12,712 nt of DNA from NCBI GenBank assembly GCA_003514765.1, contig DOOY01000152.1, positions 1 to 12,712 on the forward strand. The letters are read 5' to 3'. Shown here in pieces: positions 1 through 6,365 of this stretch (position 1 is the stretch's first letter; each line of letters starts with the position of its first letter). This DNA comes from Nitrosomonas sp. GTDB taxonomy: Bacteria > Pseudomonadota > Gammaproteobacteria > Burkholderiales > Nitrosomonadaceae. The translations under genes and the position numbers were made by a program. A model generated the notes under the pieces. The model saw only the letters and a program-made list of their open reading frames with translations. It had not been told where the DNA came from and searched no databases.

Positions 1-359
1 ATTACTTTTACCAGTCCATCTTCCATTGTCACTTGAATGCCCAGACCGCCAAATTCGCCATGTGTGCCGATTTGTAATTCTTTGAATTCATCCTTGTCGA
101 GATAGGATGAATGCGGATCAAGGCCAACCAGCATTCCGTTGATGGCTTCAGTAATCAATCGCTTGTCTTCGACTGATTCGACATAGTCACTTTTTATGCG
201 CCCAAATACCTGCGCAAACGTGCGTAATTCTTCGATAGGTAGCGGATGAACGACTTCTGCTGAATCTTTTTTGGCGATAGCGGAAAAATTCAAGCTGAGC
301 ATCACGCCTGTGATTGCGCCAACAAAAACTAAACCTGCTTTTTTAATTATGTTACTCAT
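1..359 (-). CDS. ctpA: C-terminal processing peptidase (S41 family), N-terminal part
   Basis: Only the first 119 codons are present; the gene runs off the left edge. CtpA-type proteases are periplasmic PDZ-containing serine proteases (Ser/Lys dyad) that trim or degrade envelope proteins, including murein hydrolases in several bacteria. Seen here: a hydrophobic export segment at about residues 8-29 ending in SAIA, the family's helical N-terminal region with the motif LDPHSSYLD at 80-88, and the start of the PDZ domain with GEFGGLGIQV at 101-110. The PDZ remainder and the catalytic Ser/Lys lie outside the window, so activity cannot be judged. The ATG at 359 is preceded by GCGGAG about 9 nt upstream. 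It lies downstream of envC on the same strand, an order I associate with betaproteobacteria, but it appears to have its own promoter in the 178-bp gap. Confidence 0.9.
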   Translation of the reverse strand, partial: MSNIIKKAGLVFVGAITGVMLSLNFSAIAKKDSAEVVHPLPIEELRTFAQVFGRIKSDYVESVEDKRLITEAINGMLVGLDPHSSYLDKDEFKELQIGTHGEFGGLGIQVTMEDGLVKV

Positions 360-422
360 GATGCTGTGTCTCCGCACTTAACGAATTTTGAGAGATTAAA
401 ATTACAATTTATTAACAACAGA

Positions 423-452
423 ACTATAAATTTATAACATTCGTGCTGTCGA
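423..452 (-). promoter_or_regulatory. Putative sigma70 promoter of ctpA
   Basis: Read on the minus strand, TCGACA (452-447) is followed after 18 bp by TATAGT (428-423). Each hexamer matches the sigma70 consensus at 5 of 6 positions. It lies about 65 bp upstream of the ctpA ATG, giving a leader of roughly 55-60 nt. Prediction from sequence only. Confidence 0.4.
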
Positions 453-499
453 TGATACATTAAAAACACATAGAAAGTATCCACTTATCTTTCATAAAC

Positions 500-521
500 A
501 AAACATATTCTCGTATGTTTT
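500..521 (-). terminator. Possible terminator after envC
   Basis: A perfect 8-bp inverted repeat, AAAACATA / TATGTTTT with a 6-nt loop, begins 17 bp beyond the envC stop. Read on the minus strand it is followed by GTTT. The stem is AT-rich and weak, so termination may be partial. It sits between envC and the putative ctpA promoter, which fits separate transcripts. Confidence 0.35.
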
Positions 522-537
522 ATCGGTTCTCTATGAT

Positions 538-1713
538 TCATTCTATTTTTATCCAGGTCAATGGATCAAATGCTTTTCCTTTATGACGCAGTTCAAAGTA
601 CAAGCCGAAATCGGGATTGCCACCACTATTTCCGACCGTAGCGACGGTATCACCACTGCGCACGATGTCCCCCACTTGTTTCAACAGCGCTTCATTATTA
701 CCATATAAACTCATATAATCATGCGAATGGTCAATAATCAGCAAGTTTCCAAAGCCGCGTAACCAGTCAGCAAAGACCACACGTCCCTTTGCAATGGCTT
801 TGACGTCACTGCCGCCGGGCGAACTGATAAAGAGGCCTTTCCATTTTATGTGCCTACCTGAACGTTGACCACCAAAACGGTTCACAAGTTTCCCGCGCAC
901 AGGAAGATTAAGCTTACCCTTAAGTGTATTAAAAGCGACATTCTGATTTGTAGCGTCTGGAATCCGGGTATTGTAAAGCGCGTCTTTGTTATCTTTTTGT
1001 TTTAGTAATTTATTGATTTCTTCAACTAACTTTGCAATACGATTTTCATCTTGCTGAAGCTTGCTGATTTCATTCTGTTGTTGAGCGATTTCTGTGGATA
1101 CTTGTGCAAGTATTGTTTTGTGTTTTAATTTTTCTTGCGCCAGTTTTTCATTTTGATGCATATATTCAGTTTGTAGAGTAATCATTTTTTCTTTTTTCTT
1201 TCGTACAGACTGGGTGAGCGTTTGGAGCTGATTCAGATTGTAACGAAGACTGTTGATATTCTCAGTGCGTGATTTGGATAATTGCCGGTAGTAATACATA
1301 TCACGCGTAGTCTGATTGGGGTTTTGTTGATTGAGCAGTGCGCGTAAATAGTTTTGCTCGTTTCCCAAATACTGCTGAAAAAGCAGTGCATTCAATTGAT
1401 CACGTTCTTTTTCAAGACTGTCCTTGAGTCCATGATATTTAAAGTTAAGTACTTTAAGTTCATCGTCAAGCCGCTGTTTATTTTTTTTTAACTCAAGGAG
1501 TTTCCGGTTGATGTTACTGATGGATCGTTCTGTATCCTGGAGCGCGTCTGCGGCATTTTGCTTTGTTTTTTCATGTGTCGTTAAATCTATCTGCAATGCA
1601 TTGATGCGATTGCGTAATGTTTCCAGTTTTTTGGGGTTGTCTGCTATTGCCCCCGATGAGCAGAGCAGCATCGTGACCGACATTAGAACCAACTTTTGAA
1701 GCTGATTACGCAT
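538..1713 (-). CDS. envC: Murein hydrolase activator EnvC (coiled coil plus degenerate LytM domain)
   Basis: EnvC is a periplasmic protein that, with FtsEX, switches on the amidases AmiA/AmiB at the division septum; it does not cut peptidoglycan itself. The 391-aa product has a signal peptide (about 1-24, ending GAIA), a long Lys/Glu/Gln-rich coiled coil (about 27-245) and a C-terminal M23/LytM domain (about 271-391). The zinc ligands of active M23 enzymes are missing: the HxxxD region reads KWKGLFI, the usual LYAH reads LYGNN, and the usual HLHFE reads GLYFELR. This is the EnvC pattern rather than that of an active endopeptidase. I chose ATG 1713 because it gives a normal short signal-peptide n-region; TTG 1740 would add nine residues, and neither has a clear ribosome binding site. 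It lies 107 bp after gpmA. Close alternative: another non-catalytic LytM factor such as NlpD, less likely given the coiled coil. Confidence 0.9.
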   Translation of the reverse strand: MRNQLQKLVLMSVTMLLCSSGAIADNPKKLETLRNRINALQIDLTTHEKTKQNAADALQDTERSISNINRKLLELKKNKQRLDDELKVLNFKYHGLKDSLEKERDQLNALLFQQYLGNEQNYLRALLNQQNPNQTTRDMYYYRQLSKSRTENINSLRYNLNQLQTLTQSVRKKKEKMITLQTEYMHQNEKLAQEKLKHKTILAQVSTEIAQQQNEISKLQQDENRIAKLVEEINKLLKQKDNKDALYNTRIPDATNQNVAFNTLKGKLNLPVRGKLVNRFGGQRSGRHIKWKGLFISSPGGSDVKAIAKGRVVFADWLRGFGNLLIIDHSHDYMSLYGNNEALLKQVGDIVRSGDTVATVGNSGGNPDFGLYFELRHKGKAFDPLTWIKIE

Positions 1714-1820
1714 TCTGTTTTTGGGCTGGATTGATTTCAAGTATTGATATATGAATACTCAATGGCCTTGTTATTAACGGTCTATTGTTACTGCCCGAAT
1801 GTGCGGCGGGTACTTGCCGG

Positions 1821-2570
1821 TTATCCGGTAGACTTGCCCTGATTCGCAACTTTTTGCATCGCTTCTTGTATCAAGGATTGCTCCCCGAGGTAATAGTTGC
1901 GAATAGGGCTTAAATGATCATCAAGTTCATATATTAATGGAATACCCGTGGGGATATTGCAACTTAATATATCCTGATCCGAAATGTTGTCAAGATATTT
2001 TATGAGTGCGCGCAAGGAGTTTCCATGCGCTGTGATAATAACGTTTTTTCCTGATTGGACTTGCGGTGCTATTATTTTTTTCCAGTAGGGAAGGAATCTG
2101 GCAACGGTATCTTTTAAGCACTCTGTACGCGGTAATTCTGAATGGGAAAGTTGTTTATAGCGCATATCTGCGCCGGGGTAGCGCTCATCATCAATAGACA
2201 GTTCGGGAGGTCTGGTGTCGTAACTGCGCCGCCAGGCTAAAACCTGTTCATCACCATATTTGGCGGCTGTTTCAGCCTTGTTCAGCCCCTGTAAGGCGCC
2301 ATAGTGCCGTTCGTTAAGCCGCCATGTATTGTGAATGGGAAGCCACATCAAATCCATTTCATCGAGCGAGATCCATAGGGTTCGTATGGCGCGTTTGAGT
2401 ACTGAGGTGTGTGCGATGTCAAAGGTGAATCCATTATCGAGTAGTACTCTGCCTGCATTTCGGGCTTCTTCAACCCCTTTTGGCGTTAAGTCAACATCTG
2501 TCCAGCCGGTAAATCGATTTTCTTTATTCCAAATACTTTCTCCATGTCGAAGAAGGACAATTTTTTTCAT
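1821..2570 (-). CDS. gpmA: 2,3-bisphosphoglycerate-dependent phosphoglycerate mutase
   Basis: Interconverts 3-phosphoglycerate and 2-phosphoglycerate in glycolysis/gluconeogenesis, through a phosphohistidine intermediate primed by 2,3-BPG. The 249-aa length is close to the usual 250. Visible signatures are RHG at 8-10 with the phosphorylated His9, the general acid Glu87 in NERHYG, Arg60 in VLKRAIRT, and the second active-site His182 in [10 protein letters not shown]. All are intact, so the enzyme should be active. The ATG at 2570 gives the canonical start [10 protein letters not shown], although the upstream bases hold no strong ribosome binding site. It is the first gene of the minus-strand block before envC. 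In E. coli the gene beside envC is, as I recall, the unrelated cofactor-independent mutase gpmI, so the same metabolic slot is filled here by a different fold. Confidence 0.96.
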   Translation of the reverse strand: MKKIVLLRHGESIWNKENRFTGWTDVDLTPKGVEEARNAGRVLLDNGFTFDIAHTSVLKRAIRTLWISLDEMDLMWLPIHNTWRLNERHYGALQGLNKAETAAKYGDEQVLAWRRSYDTRPPELSIDDERYPGADMRYKQLSHSELPRTECLKDTVARFLPYWKKIIAPQVQSGKNVIITAHGNSLRALIKYLDNISDQDILSCNIPTGIPLIYELDDHLSPIRNYYLGEQSLIQEAMQKVANQGKSTG

Positions 2571-2921
2571 GTTGTTTTTGCGGTCTTTTTTTGAAAAGCG
2601 TAATGTATTATTTTAATCTATATTGCTGTTTTACGCAGCATCTATCTGATTTCTGAAGCGAAAAATTTTTGATACTTAAACTGTTTTGTGATTGATACAA
2701 CAAATTAACAAAGGAGTGGTGAATAAACGCAGGTTATTGTGCGTTGTGGAAATTATGCAAATTGGAAGGTGTAGAGTGAATGATAACATTGGAAAAAAAT
2801 TTTTTGCGATTGAAAAATGAGATCAAATCGTAAGCTTGATGTTAATATGGATTCACGATTAAGAATACTGGATTCTGCTAAAATCTGGTCATAATACAAA
2901 CACAAGGAAAAAAGAGTTTTT
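2571..2921. other. 351-bp divergent intergenic region, no convincing gene
   Basis: This gap separates the divergent gpmA and the rhodanese-like gene. It is AT-rich, with an A-tract/T-tract block (seven A then six T, about 2792-2804) that would be intrinsically bent, and a possible extended -10 near the right end. On the minus strand the small hairpin GCTG/CAGC (near 2625-2639) lies upstream of gpmA, but I cannot pick out a gpmA promoter with both elements. A ribosome-binding-like AAGGAG at 2711-2716 is followed only by very short open frames. I see no tRNA, terminator or repeat in it. Confidence 0.6.
2876..2884 (+). promoter_or_regulatory. Putative extended -10 promoter for the rhodanese-grxC-secB block
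   Basis: The sequence TGCTAAAAT combines the extended TGn motif with TAAAAT (5 of 6 match to TATAAT). No good -35 element is placed at 17 bp, as expected for extended -10 promoters. Transcription would start near 2891, about 30 nt before the ATG at 2922, leaving AAGGAA at 2904-2909 in the leader. Confidence 0.3.
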
Positions 2922-3359
2922 ATGGAAGAATCATCAATATTTCAAGATTATTTTTTACTGAGAATAGAGAATATTTTTTTTGTTATTGCTGCAATTGTTA
3001 GTGCTGCGATGTTGATTTGGCCCGCTGTGGGAAAAAGGGGGACTAAAGAAATTGATACGCGCAAGGCGATAGAATTGATCAATTACGAAGATGCCATAGT
3101 GTTGGATGTCAGAGATGAAAGTGAATTTGCAGCAGGACATTTGCCCAATTCAAAGCATATACCAACTGGAAAGATTGAAGAACGCTGGGTGGAGTTGGCA
3201 AAATTTAAAGAAAAACCCATTGTCGTGATTTATAAGAGTGGTATACGATCTAGTCATGCAAGCAATGTTTTATATAAAAATGGGTTTGGCCACGTGCACA
3301 ATCTGATGGGCGGTATTGATGCCTGGAAGCGCGCGAGTCTACCTATCGTCAAGAGATAA
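2922..3359 (+). CDS. yibN: Membrane-anchored rhodanese-like protein without the catalytic cysteine (YibN-like)
   Basis: The 145-aa protein has one N-terminal membrane segment (about 16-34) followed by a cytoplasmic or membrane-proximal rhodanese fold (about 43-142). Fold markers are LDVRDESEF at 61-69, GHLPNS at 72-77, the active loop YKSGIRSS at 104-111 and the C-terminal GGIDAWKRASLP at 130-141. In catalytic rhodaneses that loop starts with Cys (C-x-S-G-x-R-S); here the position is Tyr104 (codon TAT, 3231-3233), and the protein has no Cys anywhere, so sulfur transfer by the standard mechanism is not possible. Architecture and position before grxC-secB-gpsA match E. coli YibN, whose loop, as I remember it, also lacks Cys there. 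YibN has been linked to the YidC insertase, so an envelope-biogenesis role is plausible but inferred. AAGGA at 2904 and AAAGAG at 2911-2915 precede the ATG. The stop is 3 bp from grxC. Confidence 0.85.
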   Translation: MEESSIFQDYFLLRIENIFFVIAAIVSAAMLIWPAVGKRGTKEIDTRKAIELINYEDAIVLDVRDESEFAAGHLPNSKHIPTGKIEERWVELAKFKEKPIVVIYKSGIRSSHASNVLYKNGFGHVHNLMGGIDAWKRASLPIVKR

Positions 3360-3362
3360 ATA

Positions 3363-3620
3363 ATGAGCAAGATAATTATGTATACAACGGGGTTCTGCCC
3401 TTATTGCAAAATGGCTGAAAATCTATTGCAAGCCAAAGGCGCTGAAGAAATAGAAAAAATACGGATTGATCTGGACCCGGAACAACGCGATGAAATGATG
3501 GCGAAAACGGGTCGTAGAACAGTTCCGCAGATCTATATTGGCGAGAAACATATTGGCGGATATGATGATCTGGCGCGATTGGATCATAAAGGAGAATTGA
3601 TGCCTTTGCTGGCATCTTGA
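3363..3620 (+). CDS. grxC: Glutaredoxin 3
   Basis: A small cytoplasmic thiol-disulfide oxidoreductase that uses glutathione to reduce protein disulfides and mixed disulfides. The 85-aa product is a single thioredoxin-fold domain with the dithiol active site CPYC at 12-15, the cis-proline motif TVPQIYIG at 53-60 (Pro55) and the glutathione-contacting GGYDDL at 65-70. All key residues are present and the length matches GrxC of other proteobacteria (about 83-88 aa). The start codon follows the rhodanese stop by 3 bp, so the two are almost certainly co-transcribed and probably translationally coupled. A 43-bp gap then leads to secB. The grxC-secB pairing is conserved widely in proteobacteria. Confidence 0.96.
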   Translation: MSKIIMYTTGFCPYCKMAENLLQAKGAEEIEKIRIDLDPEQRDEMMAKTGRRTVPQIYIGEKHIGGYDDLARLDHKGELMPLLAS

Positions 3621-3663
3621 GAACAGCAGACAAATTAAAATCTTAGGGTCAAAATAATAAGAT

Positions 3664-4119
3664 ATGAGTGAACAACAGCAGCCGGCTTTTAATATAGAAA
3701 AAATTTATGTGAGCGATTTGTCACTTGAAATACCCAATGCGCCAAGTATTTTTCTAGAGCGTGAAGCACCGCAGGTAAATCTCCAACTCAATACTAAAAA
3801 CCAGACGATAGATGAAGGGCTTTATGAAGTTCAGGTGATGGTGACAGTCACCGCCAAAGTGAAAGATAAGGTAATGTTTCTGGTGGAAGTGCATCAAGCG
3901 GGTATATTCAGAATACGAAACGTGCCTGAGAAAGAAATAGCGCCAGTTTTAGGTATAGGTTGTCCTAATATTCTGTTTCCTTATGTAAGAGAAACCGTTT
4001 CAGATACGGTAACCCGGGCCGGATTTCCACCTGTAATCCTGAATCCCGTCAATTTTGAAGCCATCTATAATCAAAGCCAGCAACGAGCCGGATCAGAGTC
4101 AACTGAAACAAAGCAATAA
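3664..4119 (+). CDS. secB: Protein-export chaperone SecB
   Basis: SecB is a cytoplasmic tetrameric chaperone that keeps preproteins unfolded and delivers them to SecA. The 151-aa protein covers the full family length (about 155 in E. coli). Recognisable segments are FNIEKIYVSDLSLEIPNAP near 9-27, the beta-strand region with EVQVMVTVTAK at about 55-65, the conserved GIGCPNILFPYVRETVSD around 97-114 and PPVILNPVNFEAIY near 122-135. The charged and polar tail (from about 138) is typical of the SecA-contacting C-terminus, though this one lacks a zinc-type cysteine motif. The ribosome binding site is weak (TTAGGG about 16 nt upstream). It is the third gene of a compact plus-strand run. Its coding end is 4 bp before the ATG of the SH3 gene. 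Confidence 0.96.
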   Translation: MSEQQQPAFNIEKIYVSDLSLEIPNAPSIFLEREAPQVNLQLNTKNQTIDEGLYEVQVMVTVTAKVKDKVMFLVEVHQAGIFRIRNVPEKEIAPVLGIGCPNILFPYVRETVSDTVTRAGFPPVILNPVNFEAIYNQSQQRAGSESTETKQ

Positions 4120-4123
4120 AACA

Positions 4124-4651
4124 ATGAAGTTTGTAAAAAAGCATATAAATTTGCAGGATGAAAGATACAGGATTCTTCGATTGGTGAATAGATTTGAGGT
4201 TCGTGGTTTTTTTCTCGGTATTTCTTTGATCAGCATTCTGGTTATTTGGCCGCATAAGACAATGGCCGGTATGGATTTTTTTTCAATTGCCGAAAATGCT
4301 ACCATAATGTATGACGCGCCATCAGTAAAGTCCGGTAAATTATTTGTTGCCAGCTCGAATTTTCCGGTTGAAGCTGTGGTGAATGTTGAAGGGTGGACAA
4401 AGGTGCGTGACAGTAGTGGCAGTCTGGCCTGGGTGGAGAAGAAAGCGCTGAGCGAGCAGCGTTTTGTCATCGTAACAGTTCCTATGGCCGATATTTATCA
4501 ACTGGCGGATGAGACCTCTGAACTGGTTTTTCAAGCGCAGAAAAGTGTCGTTATGGAATGGCTTAACTCCGATATACCCGGATGGATAAAAGTGCGTCAT
4601 CGGGACGGACAAAGTGGTTATATCAAAGCTAATCAGGTTTGGGGTGCATGA
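4124..4651 (+). CDS. Exported or membrane-anchored bacterial SH3 domain protein
   Basis: The 175-aa product has one hydrophobic segment (about 28-42) and then two bacterial SH3-type modules, roughly 59-106 and 114-174. Each carries the usual cue of a Trp-rich strand: GWTKVRDSSGSLAWVEKK at 90-107 and GWIKVRHRDGQSGYIK at 153-168. Such modules usually bind peptidoglycan or proteins in the envelope; the specific function is unknown to me. I recall similar proteins beside gpsA in other betaproteobacteria. The start is uncertain: ATG 4124 is the first ATG but leaves 27 residues before the hydrophobic segment, whereas GTG 4184 would give a normal signal-peptide n-region (MNRFEVRGFF). A TTG at 4055 inside secB is unlikely. 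The TGA stop overlaps the gpsA ATG (ATGA), implying translational coupling. Confidence 0.8.
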   Translation: MKFVKKHINLQDERYRILRLVNRFEVRGFFLGISLISILVIWPHKTMAGMDFFSIAENATIMYDAPSVKSGKLFVASSNFPVEAVVNVEGWTKVRDSSGSLAWVEKKALSEQRFVIVTVPMADIYQLADETSELVFQAQKSVVMEWLNSDIPGWIKVRHRDGQSGYIKANQVWGA

Positions 4652-5637
4652 ATATTGCCATTCTGGGTGCCGGCGCATGGGGTACAGCACTGGCAATCAA
4701 CCTGTCTGTCCGACATCAGGTGACATTGTGGACAAAAGATTCAGAACATTTGTCAGAGCTGATTTCCCATCGGACTAATTTAAGCTTTTTTCCGGATTTC
4801 CCACTACCGGAAACGATGCATCTAACTGCATCGTTACATGAAGCTCTGGAGACCGCAGAGCTTGCGATAATTGTTGTTCCAATAGCCGGTTTTCGCGAGA
4901 CTTTACAAAGCATCACAAAAATCGAAAAGAAAATACCTGTTATCTGGGGGTGTAAAGGTTTTGAATCAGAAGCCGCCAAATTGCCGCATCAGATTGTTAC
5001 AGAAGAATATCCAAGTAAGATGTCGTGTGGTGTTATCTCAGGTCCGAGTTTTGCTAAAGAAGTAGCGCAAGGATTGCCCACTGCTTTGACACTGGCATCT
5101 GAAGATGAGTGTTTTTCGCGTGACATTGCAAGCCAGCTGCACAGCAAAAACTTGAGGATTTATACAAGTCAGGATGTTGTGGGTGTAGAAACAGGCGGCG
5201 CTATTAAAAATGTCATCACAATCGCTGCCGGGATATCCGATGGTATGGGATTTGGTCATAATGCCCGTGCTGCACTTATTACGCGTGGTTTAATGGAGAT
5301 TACACGTTTAGGACTCGAGCTTGGTGGGAAAATGGAAACATTTATGGGATTGGCAGGTGTCGGTGATTTATTGCTAACATGCACTGGTGATCTGTCTAGG
5401 AATCGACGTGTTGGACTTTTGCTGGCAGAAGGAAAGCTATTGCCTGATATTTTAAATGCTCTCGGCCATGTTGCGGAAGGTGTTTATACAGCGCGGGCCG
5501 TATTACAATTGAGTAGAAAATTAAACGTGGGAATGCCGATAACAGAGGCGGTCTGCAGTATTTTACACGATGATGTGCCAGCAAGAGCGGCAGTAGAGAA
5601 TCTGTTAAACCGGGAACCAAAGGCAGAAATATATTAA
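4648..5637 (+). CDS. gpsA: NAD(P)-dependent glycerol-3-phosphate dehydrogenase
   Basis: GpsA reduces dihydroxyacetone phosphate to sn-glycerol 3-phosphate, the backbone precursor of phospholipids, in the cytoplasm. The 329-aa protein has an N-terminal Rossmann domain with GAGAWG at 7-12 and the CKGFE motif (Lys103), then GPSFAKE at 132-138. The all-helical C-terminal domain carries the catalytic Lys187 in GGAIKNV, Asp240 in GLAGVGDL and the phosphate-binding SRNRR at 250-254. Everything expected is present. I start at ATG 4648, giving the family-standard MNIAILGAGAWG; a TTG nine bases earlier (4639) is not needed. The ATG overlaps the stop of the SH3 gene. It is the last gene of the block, followed by an AT-rich hairpin. 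Confidence 0.96.
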   Translation: MNIAILGAGAWGTALAINLSVRHQVTLWTKDSEHLSELISHRTNLSFFPDFPLPETMHLTASLHEALETAELAIIVVPIAGFRETLQSITKIEKKIPVIWGCKGFESEAAKLPHQIVTEEYPSKMSCGVISGPSFAKEVAQGLPTALTLASEDECFSRDIASQLHSKNLRIYTSQDVVGVETGGAIKNVITIAAGISDGMGFGHNARAALITRGLMEITRLGLELGGKMETFMGLAGVGDLLLTCTGDLSRNRRVGLLLAEGKLLPDILNALGHVAEGVYTARAVLQLSRKLNVGMPITEAVCSILHDDVPARAAVENLLNREPKAEIY

Positions 5638-5645
5638 ATTTTTTA

Positions 5646-5667
5646 TTTTTTAACAAAAGTTAAAAAA
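5646..5667 (+). terminator. Possible weak terminator after gpsA
   Basis: A perfect 9-bp inverted repeat, TTTTTTAAC / GTTAAAAAA with an AAAA loop, begins 9 bp after the gpsA stop. The stem has almost no G-C pairs and the trailing sequence is A-rich rather than T-rich, so it would be at best a weak terminator or a transcript-stabilising hairpin. Confidence 0.3.
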
Positions 5668-5710
5668 AATTTTACGTATGGATGCTATCCCTTTGTTTAT
5701 TTGAGGGCGT

Positions 5711-5719
5711 TGTGGATAA
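5711..5719 (-). promoter_or_regulatory. DnaA-box match upstream of hupB
   Basis: TGTGGATAA reads TTATCCACA on the minus strand, a perfect match to the consensus high-affinity DnaA box. It lies about 75 bp upstream of the hupB -35 element. A single box may be chance, but an isolated perfect box in an intergenic region before a nucleoid-protein gene could allow DnaA control of transcription. Confidence 0.35.
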
Positions 5720-5721
5720 CA

Positions 5722-5750
5722 AGCCCATTAATATCAATGTAATATGGGCT
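5722..5750. repeat. Inverted repeat upstream of hupB
   Basis: AGCCCAT at 5722-5728 and ATGGGCT at 5744-5750 are perfect complements separated by 15 AT-rich bases; the inner TA/TAAT can add pairs with a 2-nt bulge. No T-run follows directly (the nearest, in ATTTATTTTTTTG, starts 10 bp later). It could be an operator or the remnant of a terminator between gpsA and hupB. Confidence 0.35.
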
Positions 5751-5791
5751 AGGGCTGTGGATTTATTTTTTTGTGAGAGTGATGTAATCTC

Positions 5792-5820
5792 TTGACCTCG
5801 TGCAGATGGCTTGATATAAG
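5792..5820 (+). promoter_or_regulatory. Sigma70 promoter of hupB
   Basis: TTGACC (5792-5797) and TATAAG (5815-5820) are separated by exactly 17 bp, each matching the consensus at 5 of 6 positions. Transcription would start near 5827, giving a leader of about 53 nt that ends in a strong ribosome binding site, AGAAGGGGA at 5866-5873, 6 nt before the hupB ATG. This fits the high expression expected for an HU gene. The same transcript probably continues into the two tRNAs. Confidence 0.65.
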
Positions 5821-5879
5821 TGCGTTTGTGCAGTATTGCTTGTGAATTAATTACCAATAAACTTTAGAAGGGGAATTAT

Positions 5880-6152
5880 ATGAACAAATCCGAACTCGTA
5901 GAAGCAATAGCGAAATCTGCTGACATCACAAAAGCTACCGCTGGTAGCGCATTGGATGGTGCATTATCGGCAATAACATCTGCATTAAAAAAGAATGACA
6001 CTGTTACCTTAGTCGGATTTGGAACTTTTAAGGTGGGTAAGCGGGCGGCCCGTACTGGCCGGAATCCACGTACCGGTGCAGCCATAAAAATCAAGGCAGC
6101 CAAGGTTCCTAAATTTAGTGCTGGTAAAGCACTTAAAGATGCAGTAAACTAG
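5880..6152 (+). CDS. hupB: DNA-binding protein HU (beta-type)
   Basis: HU is an abundant dimeric nucleoid protein that bends and compacts DNA. The product has the standard 90 residues: an N-terminal helical dimerisation part starting [14 protein letters not shown], the core [20 protein letters not shown] at about 43-62, and the DNA-grasping beta arm with the signature [15 protein letters not shown] at 60-74, including the intercalating Pro63. The start is supported by a strong ribosome binding site. The usual proteobacterial neighbours of hupB are lon upstream and ppiD downstream; ppiD is present here, but gpsA is upstream instead of lon. The stop is only 17 bp before tRNA-Val, with just a short CCTCT/AGAGG hairpin between, so mRNA and tRNAs are likely one primary transcript. 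Confidence 0.97.
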   Translation: MNKSELVEAIAKSADITKATAGSALDGALSAITSALKKNDTVTLVGFGTFKVGKRAARTGRNPRTGAAIKIKAAKVPKFSAGKALKDAVN

Positions 6153-6169
6153 CGGCCTCTTTAAGAGAG

Positions 6170-6245
6170 GGGTGCTTAGCTCAGCTGGTAGAGCGTCGCC
6201 CTTACAAGGCGAATGTCGGCGGTTCGATCCCGTCAGCACCCACCA
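6170..6245 (+). tRNA. tRNA-Val (anticodon UAC)
   Basis: A complete 76-nt cloverleaf: acceptor GGGTGCT pairs with AGCACCC, the anticodon stem TCGCC/GGCGA encloses the loop CTTACAA (anticodon TAC), the T-arm contains GGTTCGATCC, and CCA is encoded. UAC reads GUA and, by wobble, other Val codons. It has no promoter of its own that I can see and probably is cut from the hupB transcript. Confidence 0.97.
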
Positions 6246-6269
6246 GTACAAAAAGAAGTTTATTTGCTT

Positions 6270-6346
6270 GGAGTGGTAGTTCAGTTGGTTAGAATACCGG
6301 CCTGTCACGCCGGGGGTCGCGGGTTCGAGTCCCGTCCACTCCGCCA
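6270..6346 (+). tRNA. tRNA-Asp (anticodon GUC)
   Basis: A complete 77-nt cloverleaf: acceptor GGAGTGG pairs with CCACTCC, the anticodon stem CCGGC/GCCGG encloses CTGTCAC (anticodon GTC), the T-arm contains GGGTTCGAGTCCC, discriminator G and an encoded CCA. It follows tRNA-Val by 24 bp, so both are processed from one precursor. A likely terminator follows 20 bp downstream. Confidence 0.97.
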
Positions 6347-6365
6347 AGAATGCTCCTGTATAGAT

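Noticed and set aside
2780..2833. Seventeen-codon open frame (M-I-T-L-E-K...) with a GGAAGG upstream in the divergent gap.
   Set aside because: Too short, with poor ribosome-binding spacing and no recognisable feature; likely chance in AT-rich DNA.
4055..4123. A 23-codon N-terminal extension of the SH3 protein from a TTG inside secB.
   Set aside because: It overlaps secB by 65 bp, starts with TTG without a ribosome binding site, and adds a polar stretch before an already long n-region.
4099..4470. A 123-codon minus-strand open frame across the SH3 gene, and similar antisense frames elsewhere.
   Set aside because: All overlap genes with clear family signatures on the other strand and show no domain-like composition themselves.
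5756..5764. TGTGGATTT, a second possible DnaA box near the perfect one.
   Set aside because: Two mismatches at conserved positions; not a credible box by itself.
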